Assembly: GCA_014804225.1 (NCBI GenBank)
Contig: JAAVAF010000084.1
Coordinates: forward strand, 1-5,652
From: Lachnospiraceae bacterium
Lineage (GTDB): Bacteria; Bacillota; Clostridia; Lachnospirales; Lachnospiraceae
Length of the DNA stretch: 5,652 nucleotides
Direction of reading: 5' to 3'
Below, piece by piece: positions 1 to 5,296 of this stretch; the first letter of the stretch is position 1, and the number at the start of each line of letters is the position of its first letter. The notes beneath the pieces are model-generated. The model worked only from the letters and a program-made list of their open reading frames with translations, did not search any database and was not told the origin of the DNA. The translations under genes were made by a program, and so were the position numbers.

Positions 1-6
1 CATAAA

Positions 7-459
7 ATGAATATTTCCTACATTTTTACATATCGGGAAAATGCGGCAGAACTTGTCTATGTAGATGTCAATGACGGAATGGAGTTTCTCTATATCGCCG
101 GAAACGGAAATCTTGTTTATGAGTGGGCCGTGTCAGGAGGTCCATGCACAAATATTCAGCGATTGTGCCGGTTCGATTTAAAATGGAAGAAGGAATATTT
201 GGATACATTGGTTCGGTACCGATTTCCAGAAGACGATGGGACAGCGCCTGAATATTATCAGGAATATTATCCAGATACTTATGGAGTTGGCGGTTATGGT
301 TTTTATTATTTGCGGGAACGTAAAAAAACGGAGAAAGAACTGGAACATAACGAGGACGGAAAGTATACTGTCAGGGAATATCTTACGGAGGAGCAGTTTC
401 TGAATGTTTATGAGGAAATGACAGGATGGGATTTTTACAAATCGCAGGATATGTATTAA
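7..459 (+). CDS. Hypothetical tyrosine-rich acidic protein; start may lie upstream of the window
   Basis: I do not recognise this 150-residue protein. It has no signal peptide and no membrane segment, so it is probably cytosolic. It is acidic and unusually rich in tyrosine (20 of 150 residues), concentrated in EYYQEYY (about residues 82-88) and GFYYLRER (about 98-105). The N-terminal half alternates hydrophobic and polar residues in a beta-like pattern; the C-terminal third looks helical (TEEQFLNVYEEMTGWDF). The ATG at 7 is the first in the window, but the two codons before it are also open and no ribosome binding site can be seen in the six bases available, so the true start may be earlier. 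The stop at 457-459 is firm. The next gene starts 87 bases later behind a hairpin, so the two are probably not tightly coupled. A small stand-alone protein like this could be an immunity-type or other accessory protein, but nothing in the sequence proves that. Confidence 0.7.
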   Translation: MNISYIFTYRENAAELVYVDVNDGMEFLYIAGNGNLVYEWAVSGGPCTNIQRLCRFDLKWKKEYLDTLVRYRFPEDDGTAPEYYQEYYPDTYGVGGYGFYYLRERKKTEKELEHNEDGKYTVREYLTEEQFLNVYEEMTGWDFYKSQDMY

Positions 460-490
460 ACGGTACTTGTAAATACGAAAATAGAAGATT

Positions 491-525
491 AAGGTTGCGT
501 TTCATGCCGTAACCTTGCAGATTTT
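491..525 (+). terminator. Weak hairpin, possible terminator of the first gene
   Basis: A nine-pair stem joins AAGGTTGCG (491-499) to CGTAACCTT (508-516), with one G-T wobble and an eight-base loop. The only T-run after it is TTTT at 522-525, five bases beyond the stem, so termination would be inefficient. It lies between the orphan gene and the acyltransferase gene. It could instead be a leader hairpin of the downstream transcript. Confidence 0.35.
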
Positions 526-546
526 GAAAGGAGAAGGGCTATAAAA

Positions 547-1215
547 ATGGAACAGTTAGAAATTAAAAATCTTTACAATTTGGAGGAAACAATCGCAGCT
601 TCGCTGTTTGACGGTGCAACATATCCGTGGGAGCTGTTACCGAAAATCGGAGCATATATCATAGAACTCGGAAACAAGCTTTCCGACGAAAAATATGAAA
701 AACGCGGCGAAAATATCTGGATTGCAAAATCAGCCACGGTAGCGCCGACAGCATGCATCAACGGACCCTGTATCATCGACGAGGATGCCGAAATACGCCA
801 CTGTGCGTTTATTCGGGGAAATGCGATTGTCGGAAAAGGCGCCGTTGTCGGAAATTCCACAGAATTAAAAAATGTGGTTTTATTTAACAAGGTACAAGTC
901 CCGCACTACAACTATGTCGGTGACAGTATTTTAGGCTACAAATCGCATATGGGAGCAGGTTCAATCACGTCAAACGTTAAGAGCGATAAGACACTTGTGG
1001 TCGTAAAGTCGGCATATGGAAATATTGAAACAGGCTTAAAGAAAATGGGCGCGATGCTCGGCGACAATGTGGAGGTCGGCTGTAACAGCGTTTTAAATCC
1101 CGGCACGGTCATCGGAAGAAACAGTAACATATACCCGACATCAATGGTGCGTGGCTATATTGAGGCGGATAGCATCTTCAAGAAATCGGGTGAATGCGTG
1201 AAGAAAAATGCGTGA
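547..1215 (+). CDS. Left-handed beta-helix acyltransferase, GlmU acetyltransferase-like, no nucleotidyltransferase domain
   Basis: This 222-residue protein has a hexapeptide-repeat, left-handed beta-helix fold from about residue 57 to 205, seen as runs such as NGPCIIDEDAEI, GNAIVGKGAVVG and PGTVIGRNSNI. It strongly resembles the acetyltransferase half of GlmU: GNSTELK ends in K108, HYNYVGD supplies H120 and Y123, and GAGSITSN ends in N143. By my recall these match E. coli K351, the catalytic base H363, Y366 and N386. The N-terminal uridyltransferase domain of GlmU is absent, replaced by about 55 helical residues. The expected chemistry is acyl transfer from acetyl-CoA to a sugar or sugar-1-phosphate amine in the cytosol, probably as a trimer; the substrate is not known. 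Such proteins are often labelled UDP-N-acetylglucosamine pyrophosphorylase, which is misleading here. The ATG at 547 is preceded by AAAGGAG (527-533) and AAGGG (534-538). Confidence 0.85.
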   Translation: MEQLEIKNLYNLEETIAASLFDGATYPWELLPKIGAYIIELGNKLSDEKYEKRGENIWIAKSATVAPTACINGPCIIDEDAEIRHCAFIRGNAIVGKGAVVGNSTELKNVVLFNKVQVPHYNYVGDSILGYKSHMGAGSITSNVKSDKTLVVVKSAYGNIETGLKKMGAMLGDNVEVGCNSVLNPGTVIGRNSNIYPTSMVRGYIEADSIFKKSGECVKKNA

Positions 1216-1247
1216 GATTTCCAAAAAATAAAAATTTGATAATTTTT

Positions 1248-1283
1248 TGACAAAATACCAATTTTTAATTGCTATTTTTGTCA
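1248..1283 (+). repeat. 36-base imperfect palindrome in the gap before the NifU-like gene
   Basis: TGACAAAATACCAATT (1248-1263) pairs with AATTGCTATTTTTGTCA (1267-1283) around a TTT loop: 15 pairs, one C-C mismatch (1258/1272) and one bulged T (1279). It starts 32 bases after the acyltransferase stop codon. As RNA it could be a weak terminator for that gene, since TTTT follows at 1284-1287. As DNA it could be an operator, because its left edge overlaps a TTGACA box at 1247-1252. The sequence alone does not decide. Confidence 0.6.
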
Positions 1284-1299
1284 TTTTGTGCGAAAATGA
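1281..1299 (+). repeat. Perfect 7-bp inverted repeat with 5-base spacer
   Basis: TCATTTT (1281-1287) and AAAATGA (1293-1299) are exact complements separated by GTGCG. The repeat shares three bases with the end of the 1248-1283 palindrome, so the two RNA hairpins could not both form in full. It may be a second protein-binding site in the leader of the NifU-like/GGGtGRT operon. Confidence 0.45.
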
Positions 1300-1309
1300 A
1301 AATGTGTGA

Positions 1310-1339
1310 TTGGCATAAGAACACTTAAACCGTTATTAA
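1310..1339 (+). promoter_or_regulatory. Candidate promoter of the NifU-like/GGGtGRT operon
   Basis: TTGGCA (1310-1315; five of six to TTGACA) is followed after 18 bases by TATTAA (1334-1339; four of six to TATAAT). The start site would be near 1346, giving a leader of about 40 bases. An alternative is TTGACA (1247-1252) with the extended -10 TGCTATTTT (1270-1278), but its spacer is 20 bases. Neither is a strong match, so the operon promoter is uncertain. Confidence 0.35.
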
Positions 1340-1354
1340 ATGCGAGGCATTTAA
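1336..1354 (+). promoter_or_regulatory. Perfect 8-bp dyad, operator-like, before the NifU-like gene
   Basis: TTAAATGC (1336-1343) and GCATTTAA (1347-1354) are exact inverted copies around GAG. The site ends 19 bases before the ribosome binding site (1374-1380) and overlaps the -10 box of the candidate promoter at 1310-1339. That position suits a repressor operator. The same DNA as RNA would make a tight triloop hairpin. I cannot name the binding protein. Confidence 0.5.
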
Positions 1355-1387
1355 AATATAAGTGATGTAATCGAAAGGAGTTTTCAC

Positions 1388-2092
1388 ATGATTTATTCAA
1401 AGGAAATTGAAGAAATGTGTGTAGTAGCACGTGACGGAAATCATGGCTGTGCACCGATCCCGGAAGAGGCGAATTGGGTAAAGGCAAAGGAAGTGAAGGA
1501 CATTTCCGGCTTTACACACGGTATCGGCTGGTGTGCGCCGCAGCAGGGTGCATGTAAGCTGTCCCTCAATGTGAAGGAAGGTATTATCCAGGAGGCATTG
1601 GTTGAAACAATCGGCTGTTCTGGAATGACACATTCCGCAGCGATGGCAGCAGAGATTCTGCCGGGCAGAACCGTTATGGAAGCATTAAACACAGACCTTG
1701 TTTGCGATGCAATCAACACTGCGATGAGAGAGTTATTCCTTCAGATTGTTTACGGACGTTCACAGTCTGCATTCTCTGAGGATGGACTTGCAATCGGCGC
1801 AGGTCTTGAGGACTTAGGAAAAGGCTTGAGAAGTCAGGTTGGTACTATGTATGGTACATTAAAGAAAGGACCTCGTTATCTTGAGATGGCAGAGGGCTAC
1901 GTTACAGGAATCGCGCTTGACGCAGACGATAAGATTATCGGTTATAAATTTGTAAGTCTTGGCAAGATGACTGACTTTATTAAGAAGGGCGATGACCCGA
2001 ACACAGCATGGGAGAAGGCATCAGGTCAGTACGGCCGTGTAGCGGATGCCGTAAAGATTATTGACCCAAGAACAGATAAGGAGGTAAAATAA
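1388..2092 (+). CDS. NifU/IscU-like iron-sulfur cluster scaffold protein with C-terminal extension
   Basis: This 234-residue protein has a NifU N-terminal/IscU-like domain over about residues 1-125. The segment EGIIQEALVETIGCSGMTHS (64-83) lines up with the IscU stretch around its second cluster cysteine, making C77 the equivalent ligand, and GRTVMEAL matches the conserved GKS-type turn that follows. Further cysteines are C11, C21, C49, C56 and C106. C49 and C56 lie near the first-ligand position. The canonical third position appears to be N101, with C106 five residues later. About 110 residues follow the usual domain end, including a beta-rich part (EGYVTGIALDADDKIIGYKF) of unknown role. The expected job is to hold or deliver an Fe-S cluster in the cytosol. 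The start is well supported: AAAGGAG at 1374-1380, seven bases before the ATG. It is cotranscribed with the GGGtGRT gene; no cysteine desulfurase gene is nearby. Confidence 0.88.
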   Translation: MIYSKEIEEMCVVARDGNHGCAPIPEEANWVKAKEVKDISGFTHGIGWCAPQQGACKLSLNVKEGIIQEALVETIGCSGMTHSAAMAAEILPGRTVMEALNTDLVCDAINTAMRELFLQIVYGRSQSAFSEDGLAIGAGLEDLGKGLRSQVGTMYGTLKKGPRYLEMAEGYVTGIALDADDKIIGYKFVSLGKMTDFIKKGDDPNTAWEKASGQYGRVADAVKIIDPRTDKEVK

Positions 2093-2094
2093 TT

Positions 2095-3111
2095 ATGGCA
2101 TTATTCGAATCCTATGAAAGAAGAATAGATAAAATCAATGAAGTATTAAAAAGCTATGGAATTTCTTCTATAGAAGAGGCTGAAAAGATTACAAAAGACG
2201 CCGGCCTTGACGTTTATGATCAGGTAAAGAAAATTCAGCCGATCTGTTTTGAGAACGCTTGCTGGGCTTACACAGTTGGTGCGGCAATCGCAATCAAGAA
2301 AGGCTGCAAGAAAGCAGCAGACGCAGCAGCAGCAATTGGTGAGGGATTACAGGCATTCTGCGTACCCGGTTCCGTAGCGGACAACCGCAAGGTTGGTCTT
2401 GGACACGGTAACTTAGGTAAGATGCTTCTCGAGGAAGAAACAGAGTGTTTCTGCTTCTTAGCAGGTCATGAGTCTTTCGCGGCAGCAGAAGGCGCAATCG
2501 GTATCGCGGAGAAAGCAAACAAGGTTCGTCAGAAACCGCTTCGTGTTATCTTGAACGGTCTTGGAAAAGATGCGGCAGAGATTATCGCACGTATCAACGG
2601 TTTCACATTTGTAGAAACAGAGTATGATCCTTATACAAATACAGTAAAAGAAGTATTCAGAAAGTCTTACTCAGACCCGAACGGTCCTCGTGGTAAGGTA
2701 AACTGCTACGGCGCAAACGACGTTCAGGAAGGTGTTGCAATCATGTGGAAAGAGGGCGTTGACGTATCAATCACAGGTAACTCAACAAACCCGACAAGAT
2801 TCCAGCATCCTGTTGCAGGTACATACAAGAAAGAGTGTACAGAGAAGGGTAAGAAGTACTTCTCAGTAGCATCAGGCGGTGGTACAGGACGTACGCTTCA
2901 TCCGGATAACATGGCAGCAGGTCCTGCATCATACGGTATGACAGATACGTTAGGACGTATGCATTCTGATGCTCAGTTTGCTGGTTCTTCATCTGTTCCG
3001 GCTCATGTAGAAATGATGGGCTTAATCGGTATGGGTAATAACCCGATGGTTGGAGCTACTGTTGCAGTTGCAGTTGCGATTCAGGAAGCGGCTGACGCAG
3101 GAAAGTTCTAA
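2095..3111 (+). CDS. GGGtGRT family protein of unknown function
   Basis: This 338-residue protein carries the signature GGGTGRT at residues 261-267, which names its family; no biochemical function is known to me. Other likely conserved patches are GLGHGNLGKML (101-111), LAGHESFAAAEGAIG (122-136), a nucleotide-binding-like LNGLGKDAAE (153-162), TGNSTNPTRFQHP (227-239) and the Gly/Met-rich tail GRMHSDAQFAGSSSVPAH onward. Cysteines at 51, 56, 71, 89, 118, 120, 204 and 248 include CX4C and CXC pairs that could bind metal or a cluster. There is no signal peptide, so it should be cytosolic; the hydrophobic C-terminal stretch (VAVAVAIQEAADAG) looks like a buried helix. The gene begins two bases after the NifU-like stop, and its AAGGAGG (2078-2084) lies inside that gene, so translation is probably coupled. 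Codons such as CGT, GGT and AAC are frequent, which suggests high expression. A role as client of the scaffold is inference. Confidence 0.9.
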   Translation: MALFESYERRIDKINEVLKSYGISSIEEAEKITKDAGLDVYDQVKKIQPICFENACWAYTVGAAIAIKKGCKKAADAAAAIGEGLQAFCVPGSVADNRKVGLGHGNLGKMLLEEETECFCFLAGHESFAAAEGAIGIAEKANKVRQKPLRVILNGLGKDAAEIIARINGFTFVETEYDPYTNTVKEVFRKSYSDPNGPRGKVNCYGANDVQEGVAIMWKEGVDVSITGNSTNPTRFQHPVAGTYKKECTEKGKKYFSVASGGGTGRTLHPDNMAAGPASYGMTDTLGRMHSDAQFAGSSSVPAHVEMMGLIGMGNNPMVGATVAVAVAIQEAADAGKF

Positions 3112-3131
3112 AAAGTAGAATAAGATTTATG

Positions 3132-3170
3132 AAAAGTGTCGCAGATTATGTGGTTTGCGGCACTTTTTTT
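3132..3170 (+). terminator. Strong rho-independent terminator of the NifU-like/GGGtGRT operon
   Basis: AAGTGTCGCA (3134-3143) pairs with TGCGGCACTT (3156-3165), ten pairs with one G-T wobble, extendable by two A-T pairs, around a 12-base loop. A run of seven T (3164-3170) follows. It lies 20 bases after the GGGtGRT stop codon. Confidence 0.9.
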
Positions 3171-3201
3171 GTCCTCTTTTTACAATCTTTATGTAAATGA
3201 A

Positions 3202-3230
3202 TTGACAACTTTTCATTTTGATGATAGACT
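3202..3230 (+). promoter_or_regulatory. Sigma-A type promoter of the lipoprotein gene
   Basis: A perfect TTGACA (3202-3207) is followed after exactly 17 bases by TAGACT (3225-3230), four of six to TATAAT. Transcription would start near 3237, giving a leader of about 50 bases before the ATG at 3286. The operon terminator lies just upstream, so this gene has its own unit. Confidence 0.7.
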
Positions 3231-3239
3231 TTTTCATTG

Positions 3240-3251
3240 TTAGTGAACTAA
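3240..3251 (+). promoter_or_regulatory. Operator-like dyad just after the lipoprotein promoter
   Basis: TTAGT (3240-3244) and ACTAA (3247-3251) form a perfect dyad around GA, placed within a few bases of the predicted start site. AT-rich dyads of this kind at a start site are typical of winged-helix repressor operators, MarR-type ones included. The arms are only five bases, so chance is possible. Confidence 0.35.
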
Positions 3252-3285
3252 ACACATATTTATATATGAGGAGAGGAAAAACAAT

Positions 3286-3912
3286 ATGAAAAAGAAAATT
3301 ATTAATGTATTATTATCAGCAGCAGTGATCACAACAATGATGTTTTCTGTTACAGCTTGCGGTTCAAAGGCAGATGACGCTCAGAATACAGCAGCAGACG
3401 CACCTGTAGAAACACAGGCAGCAGCAGATGCAAACGCAAACGCGGCAGAAGCAAAGACAGCGGACACACCTGTAGAAACACAGGCAGCAGCAGATACAGA
3501 CGCAAACGCGGCAGATGAAGCAAAGACAGCAGACGCTGATGAGCAGAAGGACGACGCGGCAGACGGAGTGATGTCACTTGAAGAGTGGATAGAGTCTGAT
3601 GATTGCGTTGAGTTCTTGGAGATGATGAATGAGGACATGGATGATGAAGGCATTTCCGTTTTCTTTGAGGCTGATGGTGATGTGATTACTTTTGTATGGA
3701 AGTATGATGAGGAGTATGGAGTTTTAGCAGATTTAGATGATGATAACAAGGAAATGCTCGATGAATTTATGGGTTCAATGGTAGACAGTGTTGCAGATAT
3801 AATTGAAGAGTTACGTGATGAGATCATTGAACAGACAGGTAATGAGAATGTTGTATTAACATTGGAATTCAGAGATATAGATGATCTGGTAATCTATAGT
3901 CAGGATTTCTAA
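3286..3912 (+). CDS. Secreted lipoprotein with duplicated Ala-rich linker, DUF4854-like C-terminal domain
   Basis: The protein has 208 residues. A lysine-led hydrophobic signal peptide ends in a lipobox (VTAC) with C25 as the lipidated residue, so the mature protein is anchored on the outer face of the membrane. Residues 28-95 form a low-complexity Ala/Asp/Thr linker made mostly of two tandem copies, each opening with PVETQAAAD. A compact acidic domain follows (about 96-208), starting SLEEWIESDDCVEFLEMMNED, with a beta pair (VFFEADGDVITFVWKYDEE), a helical middle and a beta-strand end (VVLTLEFRDIDDLVIYSQDF). This resembles DUF4854 lipoproteins of related bacteria, from memory only; function unknown. 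The start is fixed by AGGAGAGG (3269-3276) and the signal peptide. It has its own promoter at 3202-3230. Confidence 0.88.
   Translation: MKKKIINVLLSAAVITTMMFSVTACGSKADDAQNTAADAPVETQAAADANANAAEAKTADTPVETQAAADTDANAADEAKTADADEQKDDAADGVMSLEEWIESDDCVEFLEMMNEDMDDEGISVFFEADGDVITFVWKYDEEYGVLADLDDDNKEMLDEFMGSMVDSVADIIEELRDEIIEQTGNENVVLTLEFRDIDDLVIYSQDF
3400..3534 (+). repeat. In-frame tandem duplication in the lipoprotein linker
   Basis: Unit 1 (3400-3465, residues 39-60) and unit 2 (3466-3534, residues 61-83) encode nearly the same peptide: PVETQAAAD, then a short Ala/Asn/Asp run, then EAKTAD. They differ by a few substitutions and one extra codon (D77) in unit 2. Long stretches of DNA identity, including the codons for PVETQAAAD, point to recent duplication or slippage rather than convergent composition. 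Confidence 0.85.
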
Positions 3913-3926
3913 TGAAAAGAGGCAAA

Positions 3927-3988
3927 AAGAGAATATAAGCAAATGCTTAAAAAGGGTAGCAGAAATGTCTGTTACCCTATATTCTTTT
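3927..3988 (+). terminator. Three-stem RNA structure ending in a probable terminator of the lipoprotein gene
   Basis: The core hairpin is GGGTAGCAGA (3954-3963) with TCTGTTACCC (3968-3977): ten pairs, one G-T wobble, four-base loop AATG. It is followed by TATATTCTTTT (3978-3988), a moderate U-tract. A second, outer pairing joins AAGAGAATATA (3927-3937) to that same T-rich tract, and a small AAGC/GCTT hairpin (3937-3948) lies inside, sharing one base with the outer arm. The outer pairing and the free U-tract compete, so read-through into the DUF218 gene could be conditional. Confidence 0.65.
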
Positions 3989-4007
3989 AAAAGATAAGGA
4001 GAAACAT

Positions 4008-4787
4008 TTGAAAATACTAAAGCTTATAGTAAGGTTATTATTGTTTTTGGCGGGTGCCGCAGGTTTTATGGGACTTGTGATGCCGCTCATAAAAAGACGT
4101 ATATTAAACATCGGAAATGCTGCAGGTTTAACGGTTTGTGCGGGAATCATGCTTTATGCGTTGTTCCTGCCGCGCGTCAACAGACTGCTTGCAAGGTGGT
4201 GGCAGTATAAAGTCGGAAAAGTAATCTTGAGTATTATTGGATTTGGAGTTGTGGTTGGGATTGTGCTAGTGATTGTGATGTCTGTCTGTATCATTAGGGC
4301 AGCGCATGTAAAACCAGTGCAGAATGCGACAGCGGTTGTGCTCGGATGTAGAGTGTACAGAGAGCGTCCAAGCTTAATCCTTACAGAACGAATGGATGCG
4401 GCGATACGGTATCTCAACGAAAATCCCGATGCCGTGTGCATTGCATCAGGCGGACAGGGAACGGATGAGGCAATTTCTGAGGCGGAGTGTATCTATCGCT
4501 ATCTTGTTGAAAACGGAATTGACGCAGCACGGATTTATATTGAGGACAAATCTACGTCCACACGTGAAAATCTCGCGTTCTCCTACGCGATTATTCAGGA
4601 GAACGCACTGCCCGAGGAGATTGCGATTGTGACAAATGAGTTTCACGAATACCGCGCGGGAATCATTGCGGACAGGCTTGGTCTTTCCTACGGGGCAGTT
4701 TCTGCAGAAACCGCGATGTGGCTTTTGCCAACGTATTATGCAAGGGAGCTTTTTGGCGTATTGTATGAATGGCTAAAATTTTCTTGA
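4008..4787 (+). CDS. Membrane-anchored DUF218 (YdcF/SanA/ElyC-type) family protein
   Basis: The protein has 259 residues. Three hydrophobic segments (about 3-28, 36-55 and 72-96) are followed by a DUF218 domain from about 107 to 257. Motifs in order are AVVLGC (109-114), SGGQG (147-151) with SEAE downstream (157-160), EDKSTSTRENL (179-189) and VTNEFHEYRA (208-217), the last with the conserved His (H213). The three-span layout would place the domain outside the cytoplasm if the N-terminus is inside, as in many Gram-positive relatives. Family members are linked to envelope integrity and polysaccharide or lipid-carrier metabolism; the exact reaction is not established. The start is TTG: TAAGGAG (3995-4001) lies six bases before it, and the residues that follow (KILKLIVRLLLFLAG) are needed for the first segment. 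No clear promoter is seen in the gap, so it may depend on read-through from the lipoprotein gene. Confidence 0.88.
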   Translation: MKILKLIVRLLLFLAGAAGFMGLVMPLIKRRILNIGNAAGLTVCAGIMLYALFLPRVNRLLARWWQYKVGKVILSIIGFGVVVGIVLVIVMSVCIIRAAHVKPVQNATAVVLGCRVYRERPSLILTERMDAAIRYLNENPDAVCIASGGQGTDEAISEAECIYRYLVENGIDAARIYIEDKSTSTRENLAFSYAIIQENALPEEIAIVTNEFHEYRAGIIADRLGLSYGAVSAETAMWLLPTYYARELFGVLYEWLKFS

Positions 4788-4812
4788 CAATTTTTGGAAT
4801 CCGAACTATAAT
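4784..4812 (+). promoter_or_regulatory. Perfect-consensus sigma-A promoter of the PH-like gene
   Basis: TTGACA (4784-4789), a 17-base spacer and TATAAT (4807-4812) all match the consensus exactly. The -35 box overlaps the stop codon (4785-4787) of the DUF218 gene. The start site would be near 4819, about 47 bases before the ATG at 4866. Confidence 0.9.
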
Positions 4813-4865
4813 CATGACATACATATACACAACAAATGTTTAAATGAAAAGGGAGGAGAAATACA

Positions 4866-5246
4866 ATGAAACTGGCACAGAGTAAAAAAGAGCAGTGGGA
4901 GAAAACCCTGAGGGAGCTTGAGCTAATTAGTGCAGATGATGTGATCGAAGAACACACACAGGGGGATTTGTGGACGTTTATGTCGCAGACCAGAGGAAAT
5001 TATTTCTTTACAAAAGAGAAATTTATTTTTGTAAGCGGTTTTGGAGTGGAGACCTTTTCTGTCGCTTATGGCGATATATCAGGCTTAAAGACCTGTAATG
5101 TAGGCGGACTTATTCCGATTATACCGACAGGCGTTAAGGTTTCCTTTATGGACAGTAATGGAAAGTTGGTTACAAAGAAGTGTTCCGTTACGAAGCGTAA
5201 GGAGTGGATTGCGTATCTCGTGGAGAGAGGCGCGAAGGAAGGCTGA
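4866..5246 (+). CDS. Small PH-like (GRAM-like) domain protein, function unknown
   Basis: This 126-residue protein has a charged helical N-terminus (1-28) followed by a predicted beta-barrel-like domain. Its pattern fits bacterial PH-like/GRAM domains: GNYFFTKEKFIFVSGFGVETFSV (44-66), YGDISGLK (68-75), then GLIPIIPTGVKVSF (81-94) and a final strand pair, closed by a helix (KEWIAYLVERG, 112-122). There is no signal peptide or membrane segment, so it should be cytosolic, perhaps bound to a membrane or a protein partner. The start is set by GGGAGGAG (4851-4858), seven bases before the ATG. It forms its own unit between a perfect promoter and a long-stem terminator, and the strength of that promoter suggests steady, high transcription. 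The domain call is by pattern only and the ligand is unknown. Confidence 0.75.
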   Translation: MKLAQSKKEQWEKTLRELELISADDVIEEHTQGDLWTFMSQTRGNYFFTKEKFIFVSGFGVETFSVAYGDISGLKTCNVGGLIPIIPTGVKVSFMDSNGKLVTKKCSVTKRKEWIAYLVERGAKEG

Positions 5247-5267
5247 TCATATTTTTTGAAATACATA

Positions 5268-5296
5268 TTGACAGGTTGGGTCTAATGCGTTAAACT
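5268..5296 (+). promoter_or_regulatory. Candidate promoter of the BlaI-type repressor gene
   Basis: TTGACA (5268-5273), a 17-base spacer and TAAACT (5291-5296; four of six to TATAAT). The start site would be near 5303, within the loop of the terminator hairpin at 5278-5326, leaving a leader of about 100 bases. The -10 box overlaps the first of two operator-like dyads, as expected for an autorepressed gene. Confidence 0.6.

Noticed and set aside
434..461. TTTACA with a TATTAA/TTAAAC box at the end of the first gene, as a promoter for the acyltransferase gene
   Set aside because: The spacers come out at 14 or 16 bases and the -10 matches are poor; no convincing promoter for this gene can be named.
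3179..3197. TTTACA/TGTAAA inverted repeat after the GGGtGRT terminator
   Set aside because: Six-base AT-rich arms with a seven-base gap are expected by chance here, and the position upstream of the -35 gives no clear role.
3400..3534. Tandem repeat as a CRISPR-like or mobile element
   Set aside because: It has only two adjoining coding units without spacers or flanking element features; it is a duplicated protein linker.
3381..3827. Long antisense ORF (148 codons) opposite the lipoprotein gene
   Set aside because: It is a Ser/Ala-rich mirror of the Ala/Asp-rich coding sequence and has no ribosome binding site or domain.
4396..4632. Second-frame ORF of 78 codons inside the DUF218 gene
   Set aside because: It overlaps the conserved DUF218 motifs in another frame, has no plausible ribosome binding site, and encodes a basic composition typical of a frame shadow.
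4814..4843. Nine-codon ORF (ATG at 4814 to TAA) in front of the PH-like gene, as a leader peptide
   Set aside because: Its ATG lies upstream of the predicted start site near 4819, so it would not be transcribed, and it has no ribosome binding site.
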